64,000 nucleotides of DNA from Tolumonas lignilytica (GCF_000527035.1 NZ_AZUK01000001.1:1872001-1936000), one strand, 5' to 3'; positions 10,201-20,644 are shown, counted from the first letter of the stretch. Program-made: numbers and translations. Notes: generated by a model from the letters alone, not told the origin.

Positions 10201-10897
10201 CGGTCAATTTTAGGATCCATTCTGGCCGGTTGGCAGAAAACACCACTCCATCGGGTGAAATCAAGAGGGCCGGGCTGGGAATGGTTCTGAGCTTTTCATC
10301 GAGTAAATCGGCATTGATTCGGATGGTATAGACCCCGATCACCGGGGAGTGACTGACAATGCTGCGATGAACCGGCGCCGCAATGTAGAGACCTCGTAGC
10401 TCATCTGCCGTCCCCAGTGCCGGATAGACACTGGCCACACCTCGCATGGCGCGTTGCCAATAAGGACGGAAGCTGACATTGAGCCCCAGAGAACTGTAAG
10501 CCGGATTGGTATTCCAGTAACCGACGATCACCCCGGTATTGTCGATCACCACCGCGGTGTTGGCGTCGTATTCCTGCAACATGCTGGTAAATTCCTGATG
10601 CAGGCGGGGGGCATCGGCGGGAATTTGATGATCCAAGCGTTGTTTGATGCTGTCAGAAATCAGCCCCATCAGGACACTCGCACCCATCGCTGGACTGTGG
10701 CTGCTGATCGCATGCACATCCAGAGTAAGTTGGTGGACCTGTTTGGTTAACTCTTCACGTTGTTTGTTTTCGACATAATTTTTTTGCGCGCCCACGCCCA
10801 GCACTACCATCAATAAGGTAATGAATAACCAGACCAGAATCGATGTGCCTTTTTCTTCTGTCGCGCGTTGTTTCATGGATGTCCGCACTTCCTGCAT
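7235..10897 (-). CDS. Hybrid sensor histidine kinase (CACHE-PAS-HK-REC-REC-HPt)
   Basis: A 1220-residue inner-membrane hybrid kinase. In order: TM1 at about residues 19-38; a periplasmic double-CACHE-like sensor of roughly 45-305; TM2 at about 310-332; a PAS domain near 355-480; HisKA with the phospho-acceptor His in MSHEIRTPMN at about 503; an HATPase with DTGIGM and GGTGLGL; REC1 starting LRILVVDDN at about 744; REC2 starting VRVLLAEDN at about 886 with the phospho-acceptor region MDLQMPG; and a C-terminal HPt with the His in AHSLKG at about 1075. It can run the whole His-Asp-His-Asp relay inside one chain. No HAMP domain is visible, unlike BarA. No partner regulator is adjacent. An alternative start is the ATG seven codons downstream. 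Confidence 0.9.
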   Translation of the reverse strand: MQEVRTSMKQRATEEKGTSILVWLFITLLMVVLGVGAQKNYVENKQREELTKQVHQLTLDVHAISSHSPAMGASVLMGLISDSIKQRLDHQIPADAPRLHQEFTSMLQEYDANTAVVIDNTGVIVGYWNTNPAYSSLGLNVSFRPYWQRAMRGVASVYPALGTADELRGLYIAAPVHRSIVSHSPVIGVYTIRINADLLDEKLRTIPSPALLISPDGVVFSANRPEWILKLTAPLSPQQRARLNASRQFQNLFRNAMPALLPFQLHAKTTLFEGKDYAVSSELLDWPDEQGSWQIVVLQDMSNWLPFWQAALLTIGIIAMMGVLRWIWLLQHRMEEDTLAAVEMQQEMQRQARQHLQDLSDALPLAIFQFHQSNQPGQSRYTYASAKTREVLGLNAYELLTDPISLERILLAEDRPAVLQTINHAIQHKLDFELDHRITRNNEVRWVRVKAICSRQEHGEWIWNGYWMDITSRHRQTEQLQEAKDAAEEATRTKSMFLANMSHEIRTPMNAVIGLAYLALKTELTPKQRDYLNKIHHAGTTLLDIINDILDFSKIEANQLQLEQTAFNLDDVLANLSVMSSQRAYEKGLELLFDVPSDIPRNLIGDPLRVGQILINLVSNAVKFTDRGYVHLQIQALARQGDTITLQFVVRDTGIGMTPLQLSRLFQAFTQADGSTTRRFGGTGLGLTIARHLVEKMGGSIQADSEPNVGSQFTFTIPLLVGQPLHEQRQLIPRSITNLRILVVDDNQVASDILLAALRQLPVKPEAVNSAAVAWTQLQQAAAAGQPYDLLMTDWQMPEMDGVMLAQKVQRMPSPPRMILVTSFSYDEVQEQARAAGIEGFLTKPISQSQVVDCLMRLFAPAHGETAAALEQIALPQFRQVRVLLAEDNPINQQIAVELMVACGIHTDIAANGKEALSLLFSHEPKHYDLVFMDLQMPGMDGHEATRVIRADARFQHLPIIAMTAHALQDERERCLTEGMNDHIAKPISPELFYQLLKQYLSYKLTGVSTTTPRETTLPKLEGLNSKVALQRVNGNQVFYLQLLRQYSREQGNTAQQIETLLAQQQIDAALPLAHSLKGVSANIGADPIAMLAAQLEKALANHQPMDELNALNQTLMAALQQLCAQIDALDSNAEIGTSASAPVTDDAMLTLLKKIQDNDCEALDLFAQMEPGLQQRIPIAELQQINHHLQAFDFDLALLQLERFTPAPATAAPDAQSPG

Positions 10898-10993
10898 TCA
10901 TGCCGGTGTTTGGCATGTGGTGAAGGCCTATCATCAGTGTAGTTCTAATCGCTCCGACAGGGGGATTTGCCGGCAGAATTGTCAGCGAAATAG

Positions 10994-11015
10994 CCGGAGC
11001 CTGTGCAGGCTCCGG
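10994..11015 (-). terminator. Possible rhlE terminator hairpin
   Basis: A perfect 10-bp inverted repeat, CCGGAGCCTG (10994-11003) and CAGGCTCCGG (11006-11015), lies just past the rhlE stop. The T-run on the minus strand is short, so an intrinsic terminator is likely but not certain. Confidence 0.5.
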
Positions 11016-11029
11016 TGGGTAAGGCAGGG

Positions 11030-12514
11030 TTATTGCGGCTTTGGAGTATTGCGCGGGCCACCAGTGGCAGGACGCGACCCCTGAGGACGATTTGCCGGGC
11101 GGTTTGCGCCGTGCGCCGGCTTTTGCTGGGCACTTCTGGCCGTACCGGGGCGGGCCGCCGGTTTGGCTGCGCCTTCATGCTGTTTCGGCGCATGCGGACG
11201 CGGCTGACCGGTATGCACCGACAGCACCTTACGTTTTTCCTGCTGTTTTTCACCTTGTGGTGCGTGTGCGGCTTGTTGGTGTGAATCGCGCTCCGTTTGA
11301 GGCTGTTCCACCTTAATTTTTGGCTTTTTCGGTTTTTTCGGTGTCTTGCTGATCTGCGCTTCCGTGGTCATTGCCACCGGATTCTGCGGCTTGAAGCCGT
11401 CAAATTCCTCGCGTGGCAGGATCTGCTTGATCAGCTTTTCGACATCCAGCAACAGTGGCTGTTCGTCGGCGCTGACCAACGAAATCGCATGACCTTCCAT
11501 GCCGGCACGACCGGTACGACCGATACGGTGCACATAATCTTCCGCGATATTCGGCAGTTCATAGTTGACCACCTGCGGCAGCTGGGCAATGTCGATACCG
11601 CGCGCGGCGATATCGGTCGCGACCAGCACACGTACGGAGCCATCCTTGAACCCGGCCAGTGCACGGGTACGTGCGCCCTGACTCTTGTTGCCATGGATGG
11701 CCGCAGCCTGGATCTCTTCTTTTTCCAGTTGTTGCACCAGTTTGTTGGCACCGTGTTTGGTACGGGTAAACACCAGCACCTGCTGCCAGTTGTTGCTCTT
11801 GATGAGATGTGTCAGTAGCGCCGGTTTACGGCCTTTATCCACCGGACAGATGGTCTGTTTGATGGTTTCGGCCGTGGTGTTGCGCGGGGCAACATCGATC
11901 TGCAGCGGTTCGTTGAGCAAGCCCTGCGCCAGTGTGCGGATATCATCGGAGAAGGTAGCGGAGAACATCAGGGTCTGGCGCTGTTTCGGTAGCAAATCAA
12001 TAATTTTCCGAATATCGCGGATAAAGCCCATGTCGAGCATGCGGTCGGCTTCATCGAGGATCAGCACTTCCAACTGGCGGAAATGCAGTGCGTTCTGGTT
12101 ATACAGATCGAGCAGACGCCCCGGCGTCGCCACCAGTACGTCGGCGCCTTTGCGCATCGCCATCATTTGCGGGTTGATCTTCACACCGCCGAACACCACC
12201 ACCGATTTCAGTGGCAGGTATTTACCATAAGTGGTGACGCTGTCGGCGACCTGCGCCGCCAGTTCACGGGTTGGCGTCAGCACCAGTGCGCGCACTGAGT
12301 TGGCACGTGCCAGATGACCACGCGATAAACGATGCAGCAGCGGCAGGGTAAAACCGGCGGTTTTTCCAGTCCCGGTCTGCGCCGCTGCCATCACATCCTG
12401 ACCACTCAGCACGGCAGGGATCGCCTGTTGTTGAATAGGGGACGGTGTGTCGTAGCCTTTGTCCTGAATGGCGCGCAGCAGCGGCTCGCTTAAACCCAGT
12501 TCGTTAAATGACAT
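11030..12514 (-). CDS. rhlE: DEAD-box ATP-dependent RNA helicase RhlE
   Basis: A 494-residue DEAD-box helicase. The Q motif ([13 protein letters not shown]), Walker [33 protein letters not shown] (FSATF) and the C-terminal [10 protein letters not shown] are all present. The order and wording of the core fit RhlE. After about residue 375 comes a long basic, low-complexity tail rich in K, P, Q and R, typical of RhlE RNA-binding extensions. RhlE remodels rRNA during ribosome assembly and assists mRNA decay. It lies 68 bases downstream of dbpA on the same strand, so the two helicase genes may be co-transcribed. Confidence 0.9.
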   Translation of the reverse strand: MSFNELGLSEPLLRAIQDKGYDTPSPIQQQAIPAVLSGQDVMAAAQTGTGKTAGFTLPLLHRLSRGHLARANSVRALVLTPTRELAAQVADSVTTYGKYLPLKSVVVFGGVKINPQMMAMRKGADVLVATPGRLLDLYNQNALHFRQLEVLILDEADRMLDMGFIRDIRKIIDLLPKQRQTLMFSATFSDDIRTLAQGLLNEPLQIDVAPRNTTAETIKQTICPVDKGRKPALLTHLIKSNNWQQVLVFTRTKHGANKLVQQLEKEEIQAAAIHGNKSQGARTRALAGFKDGSVRVLVATDIAARGIDIAQLPQVVNYELPNIAEDYVHRIGRTGRAGMEGHAISLVSADEQPLLLDVEKLIKQILPREEFDGFKPQNPVAMTTEAQISKTPKKPKKPKIKVEQPQTERDSHQQAAHAPQGEKQQEKRKVLSVHTGQPRPHAPKQHEGAAKPAARPGTARSAQQKPAHGANRPANRPQGSRPATGGPRNTPKPQ

Positions 12515-12582
12515 TAATTGATAATTCCTGTTTCAGATAAATATGAATGTCGAGCAAATCGGTGATTAATAGTGATAAGGCA

Positions 12583-13992
12583 TCACACCAGTTTACGGAC
12601 TTTCACCTTACGGCCTTTGATCTTGCCGTCTTGTAAATAGTTGTAGGCCTTGTTGGCGATGCTGTGATGCACCGCGACATAGGCATGCAGTTCGGCGATG
12701 TTGATTTTGCCGATGTGCTGACCGTTAAAACCGGCCTCTTTGGTCAGCGCACCGAGAATGTCACCGGGGCGCACCTTGCTCTTGCGACCACCATCGATGC
12801 ACAGGGTGACCATCTCCGGCTTCATGTTGTCCGGGTTCTTTTTCAGCGCATCCAGATCGCCCCAGACGGCACGGCTTTGCTGGTAATCTTCGACTGCCAC
12901 CACGCGGCTACCCTGTGTGGCTGTGGTCAGTGTCAGTGCCAGACCGGTTTGGCCGGCACGACCGGTACGGCCGATGCGGTGCACGTGCACTTCGGGATCG
13001 GGCGTGATGTCGTAGTTCACCACCGCCTGCAGTTCTTTGATATCGAGCCCGCGCGCGGCGACATCGGTGGCGACCAACACGGCGCAGCTCTGGTTAGCAA
13101 AGCGCACCACCACCTGATCGCGTTCGCGTTGTTCCAGATCGCCATGCAGCGCCAGCGCACTGTAGCCCTTGGCTTTCAGTTGGTCGGCGACCTGCTGCGT
13201 CTGCTGTTTCATGTTGCAGAAAATCACGGTGGAACGTGGCTGGTAATGTTGTAGCAGTTTAAGCAGCGCTGGGAACTTGGCTTCCTGATTCGGCAGCTCA
13301 AAGAAACGCTGTTCGATCTGGTGCGCGCTGTGGGTGGATTCCACTCGTACACTCAAGGGATTGCGCTGAAATTCGGCACTCAGCTGCTGAATATCCTGCG
13401 GGTAGGTGGCAGAGAACAGCAGTGTCTGCCGCTGACGCGGACAAACCTTGGCAATCTCGCGCATCGCATCGGCAAAGCCCATGTCGAGCATACGATCGGC
13501 TTCGTCCAGTACCCAGATTTTCAGGCTGTCGAGGCTTAAACTTTCTTTATCCAGATGCTTCTGTACACGACCGGGCGTGCCGACCACAATATGCGCGCCC
13601 TGTTCCAGTGAACTGAATTGCGGGTTGATCGGCATACCGCCGCACAGCGTCAGCACTTTAACGTTCGGAATGAGGCGCGCCAGACGGCGGATTTCACCGG
13701 CCACCTGATCGGCCAGCTCACGCGTCGGGCAGAGCACCAGCCCCTGTACCGCCAGCGATTTCACATCCAGTTTCTGCAACAGGCCGAGCGCAAACGCAGC
13801 GGTCTTACCGCTCCCGGTTTTGGCCTGCGCCAGCACATCTTTGCCGTCCAGAATGGCGGGCAGACTCTGTGCCTGAATGGGTGTCATCGCGAGATATTCC
13901 AGCGATTGCAGGTTTTCCAGCAGTGCCGGTTGTAATGAAAGTTGTGCAAACGCCGCCGATGCTGCGGTTGCAGCCGAATTTTGATCAGACAT
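12583..13992 (-). CDS. dbpA: DEAD-box RNA helicase DbpA
   Basis: A 469-residue helicase. The core motifs are [36 protein letters not shown] and [11 protein letters not shown]. The C-terminus (SKVRPGDILGALT..., KIKGRKVKVRKLV) is the DbpA RNA-binding domain that recognises hairpin 92 of 23S rRNA, so the enzyme should act in 50S assembly. The start at 13992 (MSDQNS) is chosen because AGGATAG precedes it; the frame stays open 25 codons further upstream but that stretch is not DbpA-like. It is followed by rhlE on the same strand. Confidence 0.92.
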   Translation of the reverse strand: MSDQNSAATAASAAFAQLSLQPALLENLQSLEYLAMTPIQAQSLPAILDGKDVLAQAKTGSGKTAAFALGLLQKLDVKSLAVQGLVLCPTRELADQVAGEIRRLARLIPNVKVLTLCGGMPINPQFSSLEQGAHIVVGTPGRVQKHLDKESLSLDSLKIWVLDEADRMLDMGFADAMREIAKVCPRQRQTLLFSATYPQDIQQLSAEFQRNPLSVRVESTHSAHQIEQRFFELPNQEAKFPALLKLLQHYQPRSTVIFCNMKQQTQQVADQLKAKGYSALALHGDLEQRERDQVVVRFANQSCAVLVATDVAARGLDIKELQAVVNYDITPDPEVHVHRIGRTGRAGQTGLALTLTTATQGSRVVAVEDYQQSRAVWGDLDALKKNPDNMKPEMVTLCIDGGRKSKVRPGDILGALTKEAGFNGQHIGKINIAELHAYVAVHHSIANKAYNYLQDGKIKGRKVKVRKLV

Positions 13993-14335
13993 AACTATCC
14001 TGAATAGAACCAATAAAAAGACCGCCGAACAGGCGAAACGGGTGTCGGACGCAGGACATCGCCACAAAGTGCTAACGAGTGTCGGGGAAATTTGTACCGG
14101 TTTCAGGCCGCAGCGTCTGATGAAGTATCAAACGGCAAGGAGAAAGGTGAAAACGTGCAAACAACGCATCAAACGGCGCGTAGCTTAAGGGAAGGTGGCC
14201 CGGTTTGCAAACTGATGTCATGCTGGTGTGAATTTATTTTCGCCAGCGAAAAATCCGGCTACCATGCTGTCGCTAACTTTTTCGCATAGGGTGAGATCCG
14301 TGACCGTTTATGGCGGTGACACGCAGGGAGTGAAC
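13993..14335. other. Divergent intergenic region dbpA / glpR
   Basis: A 343-base gene-free stretch between divergent genes. Apart from the TTCG-N4-CGAA palindrome near 14237-14252 no clear RNA gene or strong promoter was found. Promoters for dbpA and glpR must lie here. Confidence 0.6.
14235..14254. promoter_or_regulatory. Candidate GlpR operator upstream of glpR
   Basis: TATTTTCGCCAGCGAAAAAT matches the E. coli GlpR consensus at about 14 of 20 positions and keeps the core TTCG-N4-CGAA seen at the better glpD site. It would give autoregulation (inference). Confidence 0.42.
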
Positions 14336-15097
14336 ATGAAACAAAGTCAACGACATCAGGCCATATTGAACCTGTTGAACCAACATGGATTTGTTTCCAC
14401 CGAGGAGATGGTGGCGCAGTTTGATGTCAGCCCACAGACCATCCGCCGTGATTTGAACGATCTGGCAGAACAGGAAAAAATCATCCGGCATCATGGCGGG
14501 GCGGCATTACCCAATTCCAGCACCAGCAACACGGCCTATAGCACGCGCAAAGTGATGCAACTGGCAGAAAAAGAGCGGATTGCCGCGGCCGTGGCTGCCC
14601 GCATCCCCGACGGGGCGTCGCTGTTTATCGATATCGGTACCACCACCGAGGCGATTGCGCGGGCATTGCTGCATCACAAAGACCTGCGGATTGTGACCAA
14701 TAACCTCAATGTGGCGATGATTCTGACCGAAAAAGATGATTTCAAGGTCATCATTGCCGGCGGGGAGATCCGTAACCGCGATGGTGGCATCATTGGCGAA
14801 GCCACCCGTGATTTTATCGGTCAGTTCCGCATGGATTTCGGCATCATCGGCATTTCCGGCATTGACATGAGCGGCGCGCTGCTCGATTTTGATTATCACG
14901 AGGTTCGCGTTGCGCAGTCGATTATCCAGCATTCACGGCAGGTGTTTCTGGCCACCGACCACAGCAAGTTTGGCCGTAATGCGATGGTGAATCTTGGCAA
15001 TATCAGTCAGGTGGATGTGTTGTTTACCGATCAACCGCCACCGGAGGAAATCCAGCGGATCATGCAGCAGGGACAGGTGGAGTGTTGTCTCTGCTAA
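14336..15097 (+). CDS. glpR: Glycerol-3-phosphate regulon repressor
   Basis: A 253-residue DeoR-family repressor. The N-terminal helix-turn-helix is of DeoR type (F.STEEM...F.VSPQTIRRDLN at about residues 18-41), followed by a sugar-phosphate-binding domain (DIGTTTEAIA, TNNLN, GGEIRNRDGG, DHSKFGRNA). Length and sequence fit GlpR. The ATG at 14336 is chosen because GGGAG at 14326-14330 sits five bases before it. GlpR binds glycerol-3-phosphate and then releases glp operators. It is convergent with glpD; glpK and glpF follow on the minus strand, so regulator and targets are clustered. Confidence 0.93.
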   Translation: MKQSQRHQAILNLLNQHGFVSTEEMVAQFDVSPQTIRRDLNDLAEQEKIIRHHGGAALPNSSTSNTAYSTRKVMQLAEKERIAAAVAARIPDGASLFIDIGTTTEAIARALLHHKDLRIVTNNLNVAMILTEKDDFKVIIAGGEIRNRDGGIIGEATRDFIGQFRMDFGIIGISGIDMSGALLDFDYHEVRVAQSIIQHSRQVFLATDHSKFGRNAMVNLGNISQVDVLFTDQPPPEEIQRIMQQGQVECCLC

Positions 15098-15140
15098 TCC
15101 GCATGAGATAGTGGATCTTGATACCGAAAACGAGGACGAA

Positions 15141-15279
15141 GGAACCATTTTGACGACCCTCCGTGGATTTTTGCATAGCGAGCACCGGTCAAAGGTTCCA
15201 CCCCGCCAACTCGTCGTAAACCCATCCATGGGGACTCCGCCGCGTCATCCTTGACGCGGAGGGTTGTCGGAATGGACCC
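15141..15279. repeat. Long inverted repeat between glpR and glpD
   Basis: Arms at 15141-15163 and 15257-15279 are complementary over about 20 of 23 positions counting G-U pairs; the best block is GACGACCCTCCG facing CGGAGGGTTGTC. They enclose about 93 bases. Inside the right end a second hairpin, CCGCGTCA (15240-15247) with TGACGCGG (15252-15259), competes for the same bases. There is no T-run, so this is not a plain terminator. It could be a small intergenic repeat element or a structured RNA shared by the convergent 3' ends. Confidence 0.5.
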
Positions 15280-15321
15280 TTTGCCCATCTTGCATGATAG
15301 TTCAGGCTGAAGTCCCAACGC

Positions 15322-16863
15322 TTAAGCTGCTGATGTTTCTTCGATTTTCTCTTTTATTTGCGTTACTGGTTTACCAATTCGTGCCGCCATTCGTTGTGTC
15401 ACATAGGCTTCGAGCTGTGCTTTTGCTTCATCATCCAGCGTTAAACCGAGCTTGGTGCGGCGCCACAAAATATCTTCCGCCGTACAGGCCCATTCCTGAT
15501 TGATCAGATAATCCACCTCTTCGACACACAGCGTATTGCCGAAACTGATCGTTAACTCGGCGGGCAGCCAGTCAGCGGCGAGGCTGCCGTAACAACTGGC
15601 GATGCGTTTGGCGGTGGTGGCATCCAGCCACGGTGCTTGCTTGCGATAGCGTTGCGTCAGGTGCAGCACATTGCCTTCAAAATTACCGCCCGGTAGTTGG
15701 GTGGTCGCCGTCCAGTCAGCCCGCATCTGCGGGAAATAGGGTGCCAGCTTATGACAGGCCGCCTGTGCCAGTTTCCGGTACGTCGTCAGTTTGCCACCGA
15801 AGACAGACAACAAAGGGGTTTGCCGCTGTTCATCCGACAGTTCCAGCGTGTAATCACGGGTCACCGCCTGTGGTGAACTGGATTCATCATCGCAGAGTGG
15901 ACGCACGCCGGAATAACTCCACACCACGTCATCCGGCGTGAGCTGATGAATGAAGTGTTTATTCACGACATCGCACAGATACTGCACTTCCTCGGCATCA
16001 ATTTTCACGGCCCGCGGATCGCCCTGATACTCCAGGTCGGTGGTACCGATCAGCGAGAAGTGTTGTTGATATGGGATCACAAACACAATGCGCTTGTCTT
16101 CATTTTGCAGGATATACGCCTCTTCGCGCTCATGGATGCGCGGCACGATGATGTGGCTGCCTTTCACCAGTCGGATATTGCGAGGTGATGTCAGTGCCAT
16201 GGCCTCATCGAACAGCCGTTTCACCCATGGGCCGGTGGCATTGACCAAGGCCTTGGCGGTCACATCAAAGGTGTTACCGTTGAGTTGATCCTGCAGTGTC
16301 AATTGCCAGTGATCTTTTTCCCGACGGGCTTTGATACACGCGGTCCGTGTTTCGATGCGCGCACCATGCTGACGTGCCAGCATCGCGTTCAATACTACTA
16401 GTCGGGCGTCATCGACCCAGGCATCGGAATATTCAAATCCTTTCACAAGTTGCGGTTGCAGCCCATCATTGGCGGAAAAACGGACACTGCGGCATGCAGG
16501 CAGTGTGACCCGTTTGGCCAGATGGTCGTAAAGGAATAATCCGGCCCGGATCATCCAGGCAGGGCGCAGATGTGGGCGATGCGGCAGACGAAACCGCATG
16601 GGGCGGGTGATATGTGGCGCCATGTTGAGTAAGGTCTCACGCTCTGCCAACGCCTCTTTGACCAGACGGAATTCGTAGTGTTCCAGATAACGTAAACCAC
16701 CGTGGATCAGTTTGCTGGAAGCCGAAGAGGTGGCGCTGGCCAGATCGTTTGCCTCAAACAGCGCCACGGACAGTCCGCGTCCGGCGGCATCGGCCGCGAT
16801 ACCGGCGCCATTGATACCGCCACCAATGACGACCAAATCATAATGCGGAATGGTATTCATCAT
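15322..16863 (-). CDS. glpD: Aerobic glycerol-3-phosphate dehydrogenase
   Basis: A 513-residue membrane-associated FAD enzyme oxidising glycerol-3-phosphate to dihydroxyacetone phosphate and feeding electrons to quinone. The N-terminal dinucleotide fold VVIGGGINGAGIA, then ATSSASSKLIHGGLRYLE, RLVKGSHI, ILQNEDKRIVFVIP and VFGGKLTTYR closely match E. coli GlpD. The start at 16863 (MMNTIPHYD) is chosen from GGAG eight bases upstream. A strong GlpR operator sits at 16906-16925. A good CRP half-site (AAATGTGATC, near 16955) is also present but its partner half is poor. Confidence 0.95.
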   Translation of the reverse strand: MMNTIPHYDLVVIGGGINGAGIAADAAGRGLSVALFEANDLASATSSASSKLIHGGLRYLEHYEFRLVKEALAERETLLNMAPHITRPMRFRLPHRPHLRPAWMIRAGLFLYDHLAKRVTLPACRSVRFSANDGLQPQLVKGFEYSDAWVDDARLVVLNAMLARQHGARIETRTACIKARREKDHWQLTLQDQLNGNTFDVTAKALVNATGPWVKRLFDEAMALTSPRNIRLVKGSHIIVPRIHEREEAYILQNEDKRIVFVIPYQQHFSLIGTTDLEYQGDPRAVKIDAEEVQYLCDVVNKHFIHQLTPDDVVWSYSGVRPLCDDESSSPQAVTRDYTLELSDEQRQTPLLSVFGGKLTTYRKLAQAACHKLAPYFPQMRADWTATTQLPGGNFEGNVLHLTQRYRKQAPWLDATTAKRIASCYGSLAADWLPAELTISFGNTLCVEEVDYLINQEWACTAEDILWRRTKLGLTLDDEAKAQLEAYVTQRMAARIGKPVTQIKEKIEETSAA

Positions 16864-16905
16864 ATTGTTTGCTCCAGCGTCAAAATGCTCGAATAAAAAC
16901 ATATT

Positions 16906-16925
16906 AGTGTTCGTTATCGAAAATA
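16906..16925. promoter_or_regulatory. GlpR operator upstream of glpD
   Basis: AGTGTTCGTTATCGAAAATA matches 18 of 20 positions of the E. coli GlpR consensus (WATGTTCGWTAWCGAACATW). A further TTTTCGAACG half-site lies at about 16933-16942, which suggests tandem repressor binding. Confidence 0.75.
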
Positions 16926-17010
16926 TAGCGCATTTTCGAACGTTAGTGTGATGAAAATGTGATCAATAAATGAAATTTAGTATGGGCATGACCATGTCAG
17001 TCGTGCAATC

Positions 17011-17035
17011 AGGGCCGGAAGGTGTTTCCGGCCCT
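17011..17035 (-). terminator. Hairpin after glpK
   Basis: A 10-bp perfect stem, AGGGCCGGAA (17011-17020) with TTCCGGCCCT (17026-17035), lies 10 bases past the glpK stop. There is no real T-run, so it may protect or end the glpFK transcript. Confidence 0.5.
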
Positions 17036-17045
17036 GAATTTGGCA

Positions 17046-18551
<1,506 letters not shown>

Positions 18552-18567
18552 TTATGGGGCGTGCTCA

Positions 18568-19413
18568 TCAGGCCGCAGCTTTCATTGGTTTTTCTGTTTC
18601 AGATTGGATCCGCGCCATGCGATTGGCCGGCAGGTAAGGTGCGAGTAACTTGACATATACGGCGGCACCAAGTTGTGCGCCAAGTAACGGGCCGACGATC
18701 GGTACCCAGAAGTAAGGATTGCTGCGACCACCAGTCAGCGCGACATCACCCCAACCGGCAAAGAACGCAAACAGTTTCGGGCCGAAATCACGTGCCGGAT
18801 TCATGGCAAAACCAGTTAACGGGCCCAGTGATGCACCGATCACGGCAATCAGAATGCCAATCAGCAGGGCGGGTGCAAAACTCTTGGAGCCTCCATTGTT
18901 GTCATCGGTGAGTGCCAGAATGCTCATCATCAATACCGCCGTAATCACCAATTCCACGGTCATGGCCTGAAAGTTAGTCAGCAAAGCGTTAGGATAGGTG
19001 GAAAAAATACCTGCCGTGCCCAGGCTGGCTACGGAACCCCGGATGACGTGGTGTGTCTGTTCCCATTGGATAAACAGATTGCTGTAAAGAAAGTAAACCA
19101 GTGCTGCCGCACAAAAGGCTCCGGCAAGCTGTGCCAGAACGAAGGGGAGCACTTTGCGCTTATCAAAACCTTTCCAGACCATCAGGGCCAGGGTGACTGC
19201 CGGATTCAGATGTGCACCGGAAATCCCGCCAGTGACATAGACGGCAATGGAAACGCCAAAGCCCCAGGTCAGAGAGATTTCCCACTGGCCGAAACTCGCA
19301 CCCGCTAATACCAGTGCTGCCACACAGCCGACACCGAAGAAAATCAGTAAACCAGTTCCGATAAACTCGGCGAGACACTCGCCGGTCAGAGTGTGTGTAT
19401 TTTGTTTGTTCAT
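18568..19413 (-). CDS. glpF: Glycerol uptake facilitator (aquaglyceroporin)
   Basis: A 281-residue MIP-family channel with six predicted membrane helices and both pore motifs, HLNPAVT near residue 69 and MNPARDFGP near residue 205. The Asp after the second NPAR is typical of glycerol-conducting GlpF rather than water-only AqpZ. It lets glycerol diffuse across the inner membrane, where GlpK traps it. It is the first gene of glpFK. Confidence 0.94.
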   Translation of the reverse strand: MNKQNTHTLTGECLAEFIGTGLLIFFGVGCVAALVLAGASFGQWEISLTWGFGVSIAVYVTGGISGAHLNPAVTLALMVWKGFDKRKVLPFVLAQLAGAFCAAALVYFLYSNLFIQWEQTHHVIRGSVASLGTAGIFSTYPNALLTNFQAMTVELVITAVLMMSILALTDDNNGGSKSFAPALLIGILIAVIGASLGPLTGFAMNPARDFGPKLFAFFAGWGDVALTGGRSNPYFWVPIVGPLLGAQLGAAVYVKLLAPYLPANRMARIQSETEKPMKAAA

Positions 19414-19517
19414 CGTGCATTCCTTTATAAATGGGCGTTACTTTCCGTAACATTCATTTTGCATACAACAAACAAATTATTAACAAATGTTGGGAAAAGG
19501 AACATATCTGAAATCTG

Positions 19518-19537
19518 AATGTTTGATCTCGCGCATA
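19518..19537. promoter_or_regulatory. Candidate GlpR operator upstream of glpF
   Basis: AATGTTTGATCTCGCGCATA matches about 16 of 20 positions of the GlpR consensus, about 105 bases before glpF. A weaker TTCG-containing half-site follows near 19545. Confidence 0.45.
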
Positions 19538-19690
19538 AAAATTTTCGCAAATGCTCGTTTGGTGTTAATAAATGATAACAATCTTGTTTTCTTGCCATTT
19601 TTCTGACCGTTCAGACGGGCAAGGAACCATCGCGCTCTGACGACTCTCTTGTTATGCTGCTGGCAACAGGATGGGAACAGGGGATCTCGG

Positions 19691-20644
19691 ATGGCTCAAC
19701 TACAACTGACGCGTTTTGGCGGTGTCGACGTACTACAACTTTCAGAACAGGCATTAAGCGCACCCGCCGCCGAGCAGGTGCTGCTGGATGTTCTCTTCGC
19801 CAGCGTCAATCCAATCGATGTAAAAACCCGCGCCGGGCTGGGTTGGGCGGCCCAAAAATACCAGGATCGTTTACCGTGGACGCCGGGTTTTGATGTGTGC
19901 GGTGTGGTGAAAGCGGTCGGGGCTGATGTCACCGCATTGACGGTTGGCCAACGGGTGTGCGGTATGACCTTTGACGGAGGGGCTTATGCCTCGACGATGC
20001 TGGCTCCGGCTGTGGAGTTACTGCCCGTGCCAAAAAATATGACGCATGCTCAGGCGGCGGCCTTGCCGCTGGCCGGGCTCACGGCCTGGCAGGGATTATT
20101 CGAGCATGGTCAGTTGCAGGCAGGCGAAACCGTATTGATTTCTGCGGCGGCAGGCGGAGTGGGGCACATTGGCGTGCAGTTGGCGAAACAAGCCGGTGCG
20201 ACCGTGATCGCCACCGCATCCGAAACCCATCATGATTTTCTGAGACAACTCGGTGCGGATCAGGTCGTCGATTATCATGATCCTGCCGCCATGGCCGCCT
20301 TGACTGGGCAGGTCGATTTGGTATTTGATCTGGTCGGATTCGAGAGCGGATTACAAGCCCTAAGCCTATTAAAAGAGGGCGGACGGCAGATCACCGTGCC
20401 GACCGTGGCAGTGCCAGCCATTAAAGCCGTGGCGGATACTCAAGGTAAAACCGTTTCCGGCATGCTGGTGCATCCGGATCGTGACGGGCTGGCCGCCTTG
20501 CTGGCGTTGTGCGCTGACGGAAAACTACAGATCCATGTCAGTAAGATTTATCCGCTCACGGAAGGCGCAAAAGCACATCTGGCGATAGAAAGTGGTCATA
20601 CGCGCGGCAAGCTATTGCTTGATCCGAGCCAGCAGGAGATGTAA
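19691..20644 (+). CDS. NADP-dependent quinone oxidoreductase-like MDR protein
   Basis: A 317-residue medium-chain dehydrogenase/reductase. It has the N-terminal ASVNPIDVKTR, PGFDVCGVV and the nucleotide-binding stretch ISAAAGGVGHIGVQLAKQ. The structural-zinc cysteines are missing, which places it in the zinc-free quinone oxidoreductase group. The start at 19691 (MAQLQLTRF) begins the conserved domain; the frame is open 14 codons upstream but without homology. The next gene starts immediately after its stop (TAA then ATG), so the two are coupled. The natural substrate is unknown. Confidence 0.85.
   Translation: MAQLQLTRFGGVDVLQLSEQALSAPAAEQVLLDVLFASVNPIDVKTRAGLGWAAQKYQDRLPWTPGFDVCGVVKAVGADVTALTVGQRVCGMTFDGGAYASTMLAPAVELLPVPKNMTHAQAAALPLAGLTAWQGLFEHGQLQAGETVLISAAAGGVGHIGVQLAKQAGATVIATASETHHDFLRQLGADQVVDYHDPAAMAALTGQVDLVFDLVGFESGLQALSLLKEGGRQITVPTVAVPAIKAVADTQGKTVSGMLVHPDRDGLAALLALCADGKLQIHVSKIYPLTEGAKAHLAIESGHTRGKLLLDPSQQEM

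Noticed and set aside
7235-10897. Hybrid kinase as BarA, partner of the Csr RNAs
   Set aside because: It has a CACHE sensor and PAS but no visible HAMP, two receivers and a different length; no uvrY lies nearby. The Csr link would be guesswork.
12583-14067. Longer dbpA start with 25 extra residues
   Set aside because: The extra stretch has no ribosome site or DbpA similarity; AGGATAG precedes the inner ATG at 13992.
16950-16975. CRP site upstream of glpD
   Set aside because: Left half AAATGTGATC is good but the right half is poor and the spacing is two bases off; noted only in the glpD entry.
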